Shown: positions 1-5,945, counted from the first letter of the stretch. The stretch is DNA of 13,284 nucleotides from JBFMAP01 sp964632135 (GCA_964632135.1 CAZWEI010000036.1:1-13284); one strand, 5' to 3'. Program-made: numbers and translations. Notes: a model not told the origin generated them from the sequence alone.

Positions 1-46
1 GTAACAAGGTATCCGTAGGGGAACCTGCGGATAGATCACCTCCTTA
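1..46 (+). rRNA. 16S rRNA, 3' end (partial)
   Basis: This is the terminal part of helix 45 and the 3' tail of a small-subunit rRNA. The GTAACAAGGT block, the GGGGAACCTGC helix-45 hairpin and the ATCACCTCCT tail are all visible. The CACCTCC core (38-44) is the anti-Shine-Dalgarno; it matches GGAGG or GGTG boxes before several genes here. The exact 3' end (44-46) is not defined by sequence alone. The base before ATCACC is A where most 16S genes have G. Confidence 0.95.
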
Positions 47-137
47 AATTTTCGTAATGAAATGAGCGAGAGTTTAAACGACATAAGTGCAAGCAGCGTT
101 CGTTCGTTTAATTGTTCTTGAAGCCGAAATATTTTAT
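47..137 (+). other. 16S to tRNA-Ala spacer
   Basis: Transcribed spacer without a gene. It can form one stem, TTAAACGA (74-81) with TCGTTTAA (104-111). This probably belongs to the 16S 3' processing region, but the partner strand of the 16S processing stem lies upstream of the window, so the maturation site cannot be drawn. Confidence 0.6.
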
Positions 138-173
138 GGGCTCGTAGCTCAGCGGTAGAGCGCCTCCTTTGCG

Positions 174-198
174 TCCGGAATAAAAATTCCGGCAGAAG
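174..198 (+). other. tRNA-Ala intron 1 (position 37/38), 25 nt
   Basis: Canonical archaeal tRNA intron. A perfect BHB is visible: central helix TTTG (168-171) with CAGA (193-196), bulges CG|T (172-174) and AG|A (197-199), and inner stem CCGGAA (175-180) with TTCCGG. It is substrate for the splicing endonuclease. Position 37/38 is the commonest archaeal intron site. Confidence 0.92.
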
Positions 199-220
199 AG
201 GAGGAGGCCGCGAGTTCAAA

Positions 221-278
221 CGAAATCCCTTTTCTTTGCGAAGAAAAGGTCTTTCTGTGAAAGGAAAGAAGACGAGAA
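221..278 (+). other. tRNA-Ala intron 2 in the T loop (position 59/60), 58 nt
   Basis: A second insertion splits the T loop. Removing it restores TTCAAAT between the GCGAG/CTCGC stem halves. The intron holds a strong hairpin, CCTTTTCTT (228-236) with AAGAAAAGG (241-249) and a TGCG loop. Its BHB is relaxed: TTC of the exon pairs with GAG near the intron end, next to an A/C mismatch. The boundary can shift by one base (A repeat). Introns at 59/60 are known in some archaea but are far rarer than 37/38 introns. Confidence 0.82.
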
Positions 279-292
279 TCTCGCCGAGTCCA

Positions 293-446
293 TCCATAAA
301 TTATGTCATAAGAAATTCGCGCTCATTTATTCACGTAAATGAGACATGCAGTTCGAGAGTTTTTCTCGAACGAAGTCCCAGTGCTCGCCATATGGCGCGC
401 GCAATGACGGAAGAAGTGTTTGAAGAGACATCTACACGCATAATAC
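293..446 (+). other. tRNA-Ala to 23S spacer with hairpins
   Basis: No gene is seen here. Two perfect hairpins stand out: CTCATTTA (322-329) with TAAATGAG (336-343), and TTCGAGA (352-358) with TCTCGAA (364-370). The segment 427-438 is the 5' strand of the pre-23S processing stem. The hairpins probably help fold the spacer for processing; no promoter-like element is evident. Confidence 0.65.
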
Positions 447-453
447 ACGGACG
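427..453 (+). promoter_or_regulatory. pre-23S processing stem, 5' strand with BHB bulge
   Basis: GACATCTACACG (427-438) is perfectly complementary to 4884-4895. Inside it, TAAT (441-444) can pair with GTTA (4876-4879), the three-base bulge ACA (445-447) sits opposite, and CGGACG (448-453) pairs with 4870-4875. This is a BHB like those known to release archaeal pre-23S by splicing endonuclease. One base (439) is bulged in the outer stem. Confidence 0.8.
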
Positions 454-1283
454 TGGTTCATACCATTCAGGGGATGGCTGGGCTCAAGTAATTGAAGGCC
501 GTGGCAAGCTGCGATAAGCTTGGGGTAGGCGCAGGCAGCCTTTGAACCCAAGATTGCCGAATGTCCAGCAGTGGATAAACACGCGGGGAATTGAAACATC
601 TTAGTACCCGCAGGAAAAGAAACCAATTGGGATGCGGTGAGTAAGGGCGACTGAAAGCCGCTTAGAGCGATTCGAATCCCGCGAGGTAACTCGCGCGGAG
701 ATGTGATGCGCCGTATATCCTTTCGCAGAGCCGAAGTGGGCTGGAAAGCCTTGCGACAAAGAGTGATAGCCTCGTAGGCAAACGCGGGAGGAACTAGGCG
801 CGGTGAGTAGCGTCAGTCGGGTATCTGGCGCGAACGTGGGGGGATTAACCTCCAACTCTAAATATAGACTTGAGACCGATAGCGTATAAGTAGCGCGAGC
901 GAAAGCTGAAAAGGACCCCGAAAGGGGTGTGAAAAGAGCCTGAAACTGAATGGTTACAGTTTGATGGAGCCTTAAAGATTTGAGACGTCCCGAAGCAAGG
1001 GGGGAGCAATCCTCCCAGCGAGGGGCGAGGATCAGGGTTCCATCCATCTTCTTGAATCAAGAGCCAGGGAGTTCATTGAAGTGGTGAGCCGAAAGGCGTA
1101 GCGAAAGCGAACGCGCGCAACGCAAGTGAGGCGCGTCGTATGAAAGTGCGATTAATCACTTCTCTGAGACCCGAAGCCAATGTGATCTAGACGTGGGCAG
1201 GGCGAAGCCGATCTTCCGATTGGTGGAGGCCCGCAACCGGTGCTGGTATATCCGCTCGGGTGACCTACGCCTAGGGGTGAAAG

Positions 1284-1317
1284 ATGGGGTGCGCCTCGAG
1301 GCGCTCCTCAGTCAATT
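1284..1317 (+). other. short hairpin insertion in 23S domain II
   Basis: Universal 23S sequence reads GTGAAAG followed one base later by CCAATC. Here about 33 extra bases, centred on the palindrome GCGCCTCGAGGCGC, separate the two blocks. No BHB could be drawn with cuts that restore the consensus, so it is more likely a retained expansion helix than an intron. Confidence 0.5.
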
Positions 1318-2780
1318 CCAATCGAACTTGGCGATAGCGGGTCCCCTCCGAAGCATCCCGCAGGATGACCTCGCTGGAGGCAGATAATGAGGTAGAGCAC
1401 TGATTTGGCGGAATGGATCCGAGAGGGTCCGCCGTTTTGTCAAACTCCGAATTCATTATCACCGTAGAAGGCGAGAGTAGGGCTCTGCCGGGTAAGCTGG
1501 CAGGCCGGGACGGGAACGACCGAGACCAGGGTTAAGGCCCCTAAAATCTGACTAAGTGCGAAGCCAGAAGGAGTCTCTATTCTAAAACAGCTGGAAGGTA
1601 GGCTTAGAAGCAGCCATCCTTTAAACAACGCGTAATAGCGGACCAGTCGAGAGTACGGGCTCCGAAGATGTACGGGGCTAAGTCAGGTGCCGAGACCTTG
1701 GAGGAGCAGCTGCGCTGCTCATCTGGTAGGAGGGCGTTCTGCTGGGGTAGAAGTCGGGTTTTGAGATCCGATGGACCCATCAGAAATGCATATCCTGGTG
1801 TTAGTAACAGCAAATCCAGGCGAGAATCCTGGACGCCGCATAGCACACGGGTTTCTTGGCAACGTTCGTCAGCCAAGAGTAAGCCAATCCTAAGCATCCA
1901 GCCAATTACTCGGATGCAAAAGGGAAACTGGTTAATATTCCAGTGCCCCGTGGGTAGACGTGGTAACACAAAGCCGATTCCTGACGCTTGGGGATAGGTT
2001 GAGCGAGAGAGATCTCGTTTAACCGTTGCAAGGCTATGGAGACTCGTTATGAGGAGAAATAGCCTAAAGACGGGAAGGCCGCCGCAAGGTGGTTCAGCTA
2101 ATTCCTTGAGCCCGTGAAAAGGGAACCGGTTCGATCCCGCGAGATTGTACCTAGAACTAATACAGGTGCTGCTGGCATAAAAAGCCAAGGCGTGGCAGGA
2201 GAACTCAGGTAAGGGAACTCGGCAAACTAGTGGTTTAACTTCGGAACAAACCATGCCTGCGGTTTACAAGAACTGCAGGTCGCAGTGACAAGGGGAGGTC
2301 GACTGTTTATCAAAAACTTAGCTCCCTGCAAAGTCTTAAGGCCTAGTATAGGGGGCGATGCCTGCTCACTACCGGTACGTCAAACTCTGTTTCAACGGAG
2401 CAAAGCGCCGGCAAAGAGCGGGGGTAACTCTGACCCTCTTAAGGTAGCGTAATACCTCGCCGCTTAATTGGTGGCTTGCATGAATGGCATAACGAGCTTC
2501 CCACTGTCCCTACCTGGGACCTGGTGAACTCACTACTCCGTGAATATGCGGAGGACTTCTAGGGGGAAACGAAGACCCCGTGGAGCTTTACTATAGTCTG
2601 TTGTTGAGATATGTTGGTCGTTGCGGAGCGTAAGCGGGAGCCGTTACGTTGCAGCTTTCGGGTTGCAGATAGGCGAAAGTGTAACACCGCTCGACGATTG
2701 ATATATCCCTCACCTTTACGGAACAGCAGCAGATGGATAGTTTGGCTGGGGCGGTACGCCCTCGATAAGGAATCGGCGTG

Positions 2781-2824
2781 CGACAAACAAATTTTCAAAT
2801 GTCGCCCGCCGCTTGAAACAAGGG
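2781..2824 (+). other. 44-nt insertion after 23S helix 81
   Basis: Between the helix following the P loop (ACGCC...GGCGT) and the block CGCCCAATGTTCTGC, 44 bases are present that have no counterpart in the usual archaeal sequence. Deleting them restores normal spacing. The insert folds as CGACA/TGTCG plus CTTG-AAA-CAAG. No 4-bp/3-nt BHB fits its ends, so an expansion segment is favoured over an intron. Confidence 0.5.
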
Positions 2825-2996
2825 CGCCCAATGTTCTGCTTAGGCGGGTCAGAAATCCGCCGTTAAGGGTTAAAGACAAATGCAGGGCTGACTGGATCCT
2901 TAAACGCGTGGGATCCAGAGGCGAAAGCCGGGCTTAACGAACCTTGGTACCTTTTTAATGAGGGTCCAAGCTGTCAGACAAGCTACCCCGGGGGTA

Positions 2997-3667
2997 ATCT
3001 CGTTAGTTGCGAGTTACATTGGAAAGTCTCTCCTTCCCTAGGTTTAAAAATCGCAGGACTGAAGCTCGATCGATGAACGCAGACTTCGCTTACCTCGTCG
3101 GCGCATTAGGTGACGCGTCAATGCTTCACCGGGCCGACAGGGGCGAGTATTGTGTCGAGTTCGAGCAGAAGAACAAGGCGTGGCTCGAGGAGTCGATAGC
3201 TCCTCGCGTACAACGCGTGTTCGGGAAAACAGTTCCTGTGAGAAAGCGCAAGTCCGGCCTGTATCGCTTGAGGATTTACTCCAAAAAAGCGTTCAGGCGG
3301 CTTGTGCATGCGTGGAACAACTTCTCTTCGATGGAAACGTGCGATGCTTGCGCAAAGGCAAGTTTTGTGCGGGGTTTCTTCGATGCTGAAGGCTCTGCTC
3401 CGCGCCGGCCAGCGGGAACTTGTTACAGGCTGGCGTTCTATCAAAAGAACGTATCCCGCCTGAAAACAATCTCGCGTGTTCTGTCCTCTCTGGGCATTCG
3501 CGCAGGGAGGATTTCGAACAGTAGGGAGGTCGGCTTATTGCCTGTGCGCAGTAAGCTGAACGTGACTTTATTTATGCAAGTTGTTGGTTGCGAGCATCCC
3601 GCAAAACGGGCTGCGTTGCTCCGACTTGTATTCTGTTGATTCCAATGCGTTTCTAACGAGACCCAAG
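2997..3667 (+). other. 23S intron 1 (671 nt), between A2450 and A2451
   Basis: Archaeal BHB-type rRNA intron. The inner stem TCTCGTTAG (2998-3006) pairs perfectly with CTAACGAGA (3653-3661), and a second stem CATTGGAA (3017-3024) pairs with TTCCAATG (3640-3647). Bulges are TA|A (2995-2997) and AG|A (3666-3668). The central helix is GGG/CCC plus one G-A mismatch, so slightly relaxed. Splicing yields GGGGGTA-ACAGGC, matching the universal GGGGATAACAGG and placing the intron directly 5' of A2451 (E. coli numbering by alignment). It encodes a LAGLIDADG protein. Confidence 0.9.
3073..3639 (+). CDS. LAGLIDADG homing endonuclease in 23S intron 1
   Basis: Intron-encoded homing endonuclease of 188 aa that should cut intron-less 23S alleles at its insertion site and promote intron homing. 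Two LAGLIDADG helices are visible: AYLVGALGDAS (residues ~6-16, acidic Asp14) and FVRGFFDAEGS (~98-108, acidic Asp104). It is thus a single-chain, two-motif enzyme like I-DmoI, and both metal-binding acids are intact, suggesting activity. I chose the ATG at 3073; an in-frame TTG at 3007 lies inside the intron's structural stem and is unlikely. The stop codon abuts the second intron stem (3640). Codons are GC-rich, like the host genes. It looks related to the endonuclease in intron 3 (shared layout, FFDAEGS). Translation presumably precedes or competes with splicing. Confidence 0.92.
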   Translation: MNADFAYLVGALGDASMLHRADRGEYCVEFEQKNKAWLEESIAPRVQRVFGKTVPVRKRKSGLYRLRIYSKKAFRRLVHAWNNFSSMETCDACAKASFVRGFFDAEGSAPRRPAGTCYRLAFYQKNVSRLKTISRVLSSLGIRAGRISNSREVGLLPVRSKLNVTLFMQVVGCEHPAKRAALLRLVFC

Positions 3668-3694
3668 ACAGGCTCGTCGCGGGCGAGAGTACCC

Positions 3695-3747
3695 AAACTC
3701 TCGCTAGTTGACTGGTTTTCGTTTCGTCACTAGCGTTAGTTGTACGT
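3695..3747 (+). other. 23S intron 2, ORF-less mini-intron (53 nt) in helix 89
   Basis: A tiny BHB intron in the tip of helix 89. The central helix is GTAC (3689-3692) with GTAC (3742-3745); bulges are CC|A (3693-3695) and GT|A (3746-3748). The inner stem is AACT/AGTT, then CGCTAGT-GAC with GTC-ACTAGCG around a loop. Splicing gives GAGAGTACCC-ATCGAC, the same length as the usual archaeal GAGAGTTCACATCGAC. The insertion lies between positions ~2477 and 2478. The helix 89 base (CGCGGG/CCCGCG) flanks it. A competing fold, GCGAGAGT with ACTCTCGC (3683-3704), is also possible. Confidence 0.85.
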
Positions 3748-3867
3748 ATCGACCCCGCGGTTTGGTACATCGCTGTCGGCTTAGGTCATCCTGGCGGTGC
3801 AGGAGCCGCCAATGGTTGGGTTGTTCATCCATTAAAGACCTACACGAGCTGGGTTCAGAACGTCGCG

Positions 3868-4590
3868 ACCCTAGATGGCAATTTTTTGTTTTACCTCGCC
3901 ACCGGAAAGTTACACTTCGTGTAGCTTTATATTCGGTGGAATGTTAGAGACACGCATGGATAAACTGGCATATTTAGCAGGAGCGTTCCGTGATGGCTCG
4001 TTTGTAATAAATGAGAAAGAGTACATATACCGAGCAGTAATATACCAGAAAAACGAAGAATGGATACGACTCGTCGCCGGCTTTCTTCACGATTGTTTCG
4101 GGAAAAAACCAATCGTGGTTAATGACTCACGAGAATTGTGGAGAGCCGTAATCAACTCAAGAAACATATACGAAAAAATCGTAAAAAATTTTGAGTTTGA
4201 CGGCGACCAAAAAAGTTGGAATACTCCATCCTTCATCTTAAACGGAAACCTCGATAAAAAGAAAAGTTATATCGCAGGATTTTTCGACGCTGAAGGAAGT
4301 ATAAACTCTTTCGATAAGATTGAGCCAAAATACGTAAAGCCCAAAGACGTAAGAATTTATTTTGCCCAAGCAAACCGAATTGTTCTTGAGGAACTTAAAT
4401 CTTTGATAGAAGAATTCGGCGTAAATTGTGGCAAAGTCTGCGGCCCATATGTTAAAAACGGAACGAATACTGATATGTATGCCCTGATAATCCATGGTCG
4501 TAAAGAATGTCTTCGTTTTTACGAAACATTCGGTTCTCTGCATAGCGATAAAATCGCTAGATTTATGCTTCTTGCCATTTAGGGCGACAA
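3868..4590 (+). other. 23S intron 3 (723 nt), between G2597 and A2598
   Basis: The clearest intron of the set. Central helix GTCG (3862-3865) with CGAC (4585-4588), bulges CG|A (3866-3868) and AA|A (4589-4591), and inner stem 3869-3881 with 4572-4584 (13 pairs, one G-U). Splicing gives GAACGTCGCG-AGACAGTTCGG against the universal GAACGTCGTGAGACAGTTCGG. The site is a few bases from the well-known position-2593 group I intron site (I-CreI), an intron hot spot in helix 93. It encodes a second LAGLIDADG protein. Confidence 0.95.
3956..4582 (+). CDS. LAGLIDADG homing endonuclease in 23S intron 3
   Basis: Intron-encoded homing endonuclease of 208 aa. Motif 1 is LAYLAGAFRDGS (residues ~4-15, Asp13) and motif 2 is YIAGFFDAEGS (~105-115, Asp111), so it is a single-chain two-motif enzyme with both acidic residues present. 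I start it at the ATG at 3956, which places motif 1 near the N-terminus as in the family; an in-frame ATG at 3941 is the alternative. No convincing Shine-Dalgarno precedes 3956. The TAG stop (4580-4582) and the last codons lie inside the 3' strand of the intron's core helix, so coding and splicing signals overlap. Its codons are AT-rich, unlike the endonuclease of intron 1 and most neighbours, suggesting a more recent or separate arrival. Likely role: homing of intron 3 into the helix 93 site. Confidence 0.93.
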   Translation: MDKLAYLAGAFRDGSFVINEKEYIYRAVIYQKNEEWIRLVAGFLHDCFGKKPIVVNDSRELWRAVINSRNIYEKIVKNFEFDGDQKSWNTPSFILNGNLDKKKSYIAGFFDAEGSINSFDKIEPKYVKPKDVRIYFAQANRIVLEELKSLIEEFGVNCGKVCGPYVKNGTNTDMYALIIHGRKECLRFYETFGSLHSDKIARFMLLAI

Positions 4591-4869
4591 AGACAGTTCG
4601 GTAGTATCTCCTAGAAGTGTTGATCGCCTGAGAGTAAGAACCCCTGAGTACGAGAGGAACTGGGGTTCGGTGCCTCTAGTCTACCGGTTGTGAAATGCAC
4701 TGCCGGGCAGCCACGCACTGATGGATAAGACCTGAAAGCATCTAAGGACGAAGCCACTCTCAAAACGAGGCGATATGAGGCGAGGGTAGTAGACCCTTTT
4801 GATAGGACGGGGGTGTAAGCAGAGAGCTCACGCGATCTGCGAGCCCGCCGTTACTAAAGCCAATTTCCG

Positions 4870-4895
4870 CGTCCGGTTAATTTCGTGTAGATGTC
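4870..4895 (+). promoter_or_regulatory. pre-23S processing stem, 3' strand with BHB bulge
   Basis: Partner of the 427-453 strand. CGTCCG (4870-4875) closes the inner stem, GTTA (4876-4879) forms the 4-bp central helix, ATT (4880-4882) is the second bulge, and CGTGTAGATGTC (4884-4895) closes the outer stem with 12 perfect pairs. Predicted cleavage falls after 4881. Confidence 0.8.
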
Positions 4896-4909
4896 CCAAA
4901 AAACATTCT

Positions 4910-4980
4910 TTCTCGCCTTTGGCGAGAATGTCGTCAGTTCTTCGAACTGCCGATCTTCCGGTTTTTGTTTTATTTTTATT
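4910..4980 (+). terminator. rRNA operon terminator region
   Basis: Two perfect hairpins follow the processing stem: TTCTCGCC (4910-4917)/GGCGAGAA (4921-4928) with a TTT loop, and CAGTTC (4935-4940)/GAACTG (4944-4949). They lead into a long T-rich tract at 4961-4980. T-runs are the main archaeal termination signal, so the rRNA transcript probably ends here. Confidence 0.7.
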
Positions 4981-5000
4981 ATCCCCAGCGTATGCGATAA

Positions 5001-5010
5001 CAATTTATTC
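5001..5010 (+). promoter_or_regulatory. possible TATA box for the GNAT gene
   Basis: AATTTATT is centred ~26 bp before the ATG at 5032. No Shine-Dalgarno is present before that ATG, which would fit a leaderless mRNA. Confidence 0.35.
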
Positions 5011-5031
5011 CCCCACGCGCAAACAAATACC

Positions 5032-5490
5032 ATGCCAGCAATGCTCAACCTTTTCGCGAGCGCGCGCATCCGCAAAATAAAGCGGAAAGATTACGAGACC
5101 GTTGTCGCGCTCACCAACGAATTCTTTCCCTACACCGAGATGAACCTCGCGAAAGTTCAGGACAGGATCGCGAGGGGCGCGAGATATTTTGTGGCGGAAA
5201 TTAATGAGCGCGCCGTGGGGTTCGTTGATTTGAAAATATCCGGCGCGCGCACGGTCATTTACGGGATTGCCGTTGATGGGAGGCACGAGGGAAAGGGAAT
5301 CGGGAGCGCGCTCCTCCAGCGCGCGCTTTCGTTCGCGCGAAAGAACGGGGCTAGGAAAATATGGATAAAGGTTAAGTCCTCAAATTTACCCGCGATAAAC
5401 CTATACAAAAATTTCGGCTTCGCGCTCAGGAAAATCACGCCTGGCGTGCGCGAGGCGGTTTACGTGATGTGCAAGGAAATTGAAAATTGA
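5032..5490 (+). CDS. GNAT-family N-acetyltransferase (RimI-like)
   Basis: Cytoplasmic acetyl-CoA-dependent N-acetyltransferase of 152 aa; the substrate cannot be read from sequence. The acetyl-CoA pyrophosphate-binding motif A is clear, VDGRHEGKGIGSALL (residues 81-95, fitting the R/Q-x-x-G-x-G/A pattern). The strand before it (VIYGIAV) and the later S-N-L-P-A-I-N-L-Y-K-N-F-G-F segment (117-130), typical of RimI/ElaA-like members, are also present. The ATG at 5032 was chosen because longer in-frame starts fall in the rRNA processing stem and terminator; MLNLF at 5041 is an alternative. It lies 18 bp upstream of the Nudix gene on the same strand, probably co-transcribed. Confidence 0.85.
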   Translation: MPAMLNLFASARIRKIKRKDYETVVALTNEFFPYTEMNLAKVQDRIARGARYFVAEINERAVGFVDLKISGARTVIYGIAVDGRHEGKGIGSALLQRALSFARKNGARKIWIKVKSSNLPAINLYKNFGFALRKITPGVREAVYVMCKEIEN

Positions 5491-5508
5491 TTTGCGTGGT
5501 GTGTTGCT

Positions 5509-5940
5509 ATGCCGAAAGAAAACTCCGCAGGCGCGATAATTTATTCGGAAAATAAGGACGGCGTGCACGAGTATCTTCTGCTTCACTACGAGGCCGGGCA
5601 CTGGGATTTCCCGAAAGGCCATGTTGAGGAAAACGAGAGCGAGGAGCAGGCTGCGAGGCGCGAAATACTCGAGGAGACCGGAATCCGCGCGAGCGATCTT
5701 GAGTTCGAGATGGGGTTCAATGAGAAAATAAAATACTTCTACACGCGCGAGGGGCAGACGTTTTTCAAGGAAGCGGTTTTCTTCCTCGCGCGGGCTGATG
5801 CGCGCGACGTAAGGCTTTCGCGCGAGCACACCGGCTTCGCGTGGTCGAATTACGACGACGCGCTCAAGCAGCTAACGTACGAGAGCGCGAGAAAAGTTCT
5901 AAGAAAGGCGGAAAGTTTTTTGAGAAATAAGGAATGGTAG
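5509..5940 (+). CDS. Nudix hydrolase, Ap4A-hydrolase-like
   Basis: A 143-aa Nudix hydrolase, probably cleaving dinucleoside tetraphosphates (Ap4A to ATP and AMP) or a related damaged nucleotide. The Nudix box is complete: Gly37, Glu43 and REILEETGI (51-59), matching GX5EX7REUXEEXGU with the metal-binding glutamates Glu52, Glu55 and Glu56. The segment GHWDFPKGH (30-38) before the box and the IKYFY stretch (~74) resemble the archaeal/animal Ap4A hydrolase branch rather than MutT. A GTGGTG stretch just before the ATG may act as ribosome binding site. It follows the GNAT gene closely, and its stop is only 5 bp from the convergent PEP carboxylase stop. Family is certain; substrate is inferred. Confidence 0.88.
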   Translation: MPKENSAGAIIYSENKDGVHEYLLLHYEAGHWDFPKGHVEENESEEQAARREILEETGIRASDLEFEMGFNEKIKYFYTREGQTFFKEAVFFLARADARDVRLSREHTGFAWSNYDDALKQLTYESARKVLRKAESFLRNKEW

Positions 5941-5945
5941 CGAAG

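Larger units (their letters stand above)
138..292 (+). tRNA. tRNA-Ala (UGC) with two introns
   Basis: Spacer tRNA between 16S and 23S, the usual place for tRNA-Ala in Euryarchaeota-like rRNA operons. Exons are 138-173, 199-220 and 279-292, giving a 72-nt mature tRNA with no encoded CCA. The acceptor stem GGGCTCG/CGAGTCC contains the G3-U70 pair that marks alanine tRNAs. The D stem is GCTC/GAGC, the anticodon stem CCTCC/GGAGG, the anticodon TGC (170-172), the T stem GCGAG/CTCGC and the T loop TTCAAAT. The cloverleaf closes only after removing an anticodon-loop intron and a T-loop intron. The gene should be transcribed with the rRNAs. Confidence 0.95.
447..4881 (+). rRNA. 23S rRNA, complete, interrupted by three introns
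   Basis: Large-subunit rRNA. Landmarks include the GGATGGCTGGGCTC 5' region, the GTPase centre (GGCTTAGAAGCAGCCATC, ~1604), the helix 69/71 region (CCTCTTAAGGTAGCGTAAT, ~2436), GACCCCGTGGAGCTTTACT (~2575), the P loop TGGGGCGG (~2748) and the sarcin-ricin loop AGTACGAGAGGAA (~4647). Exons predicted from BHB motifs are 447-2996, 3668-3694, 3748-3867 and 4591-4881, totalling 2988 nt, a normal archaeal length. Boundaries 447 and 4881 are predicted endonuclease cuts in the processing-stem BHB; mature ends may be trimmed a few bases further. A2451 (3668), U2585 (3855) and A2602 (4595) are retained, but several core positions deviate (see findings). Confidence 0.95.

Noticed and set aside
127..136. 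AAATATTTTA as a promoter for tRNA-Ala
   Set aside because: It ends 1-2 bases before the tRNA, too close for a TATA box; the tRNA is expected to be part of the rRNA transcript.
601..2254. Long open frames antisense to the 23S gene (e.g. 216 aa on the minus strand)
   Set aside because: They lie wholly within conserved rRNA sequence and their translations show no protein-family motif.
2781..2824. Fourth BHB intron in 23S
   Set aside because: None of the cut options that restore the consensus produces a 4-bp central helix with 3-nt bulges, so it is listed only as an insertion.
2997..4590. Group I intron interpretation of the 23S introns
   Set aside because: The segments have clear BHB motifs at both ends and strong terminal stems; I saw no group I core elements.
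4891..5031. Longer start for the GNAT protein from the ATG at 4891
   Set aside because: That start lies in the rRNA processing stem and the extension would run through the terminator hairpins; the GNAT fold begins after 5032.
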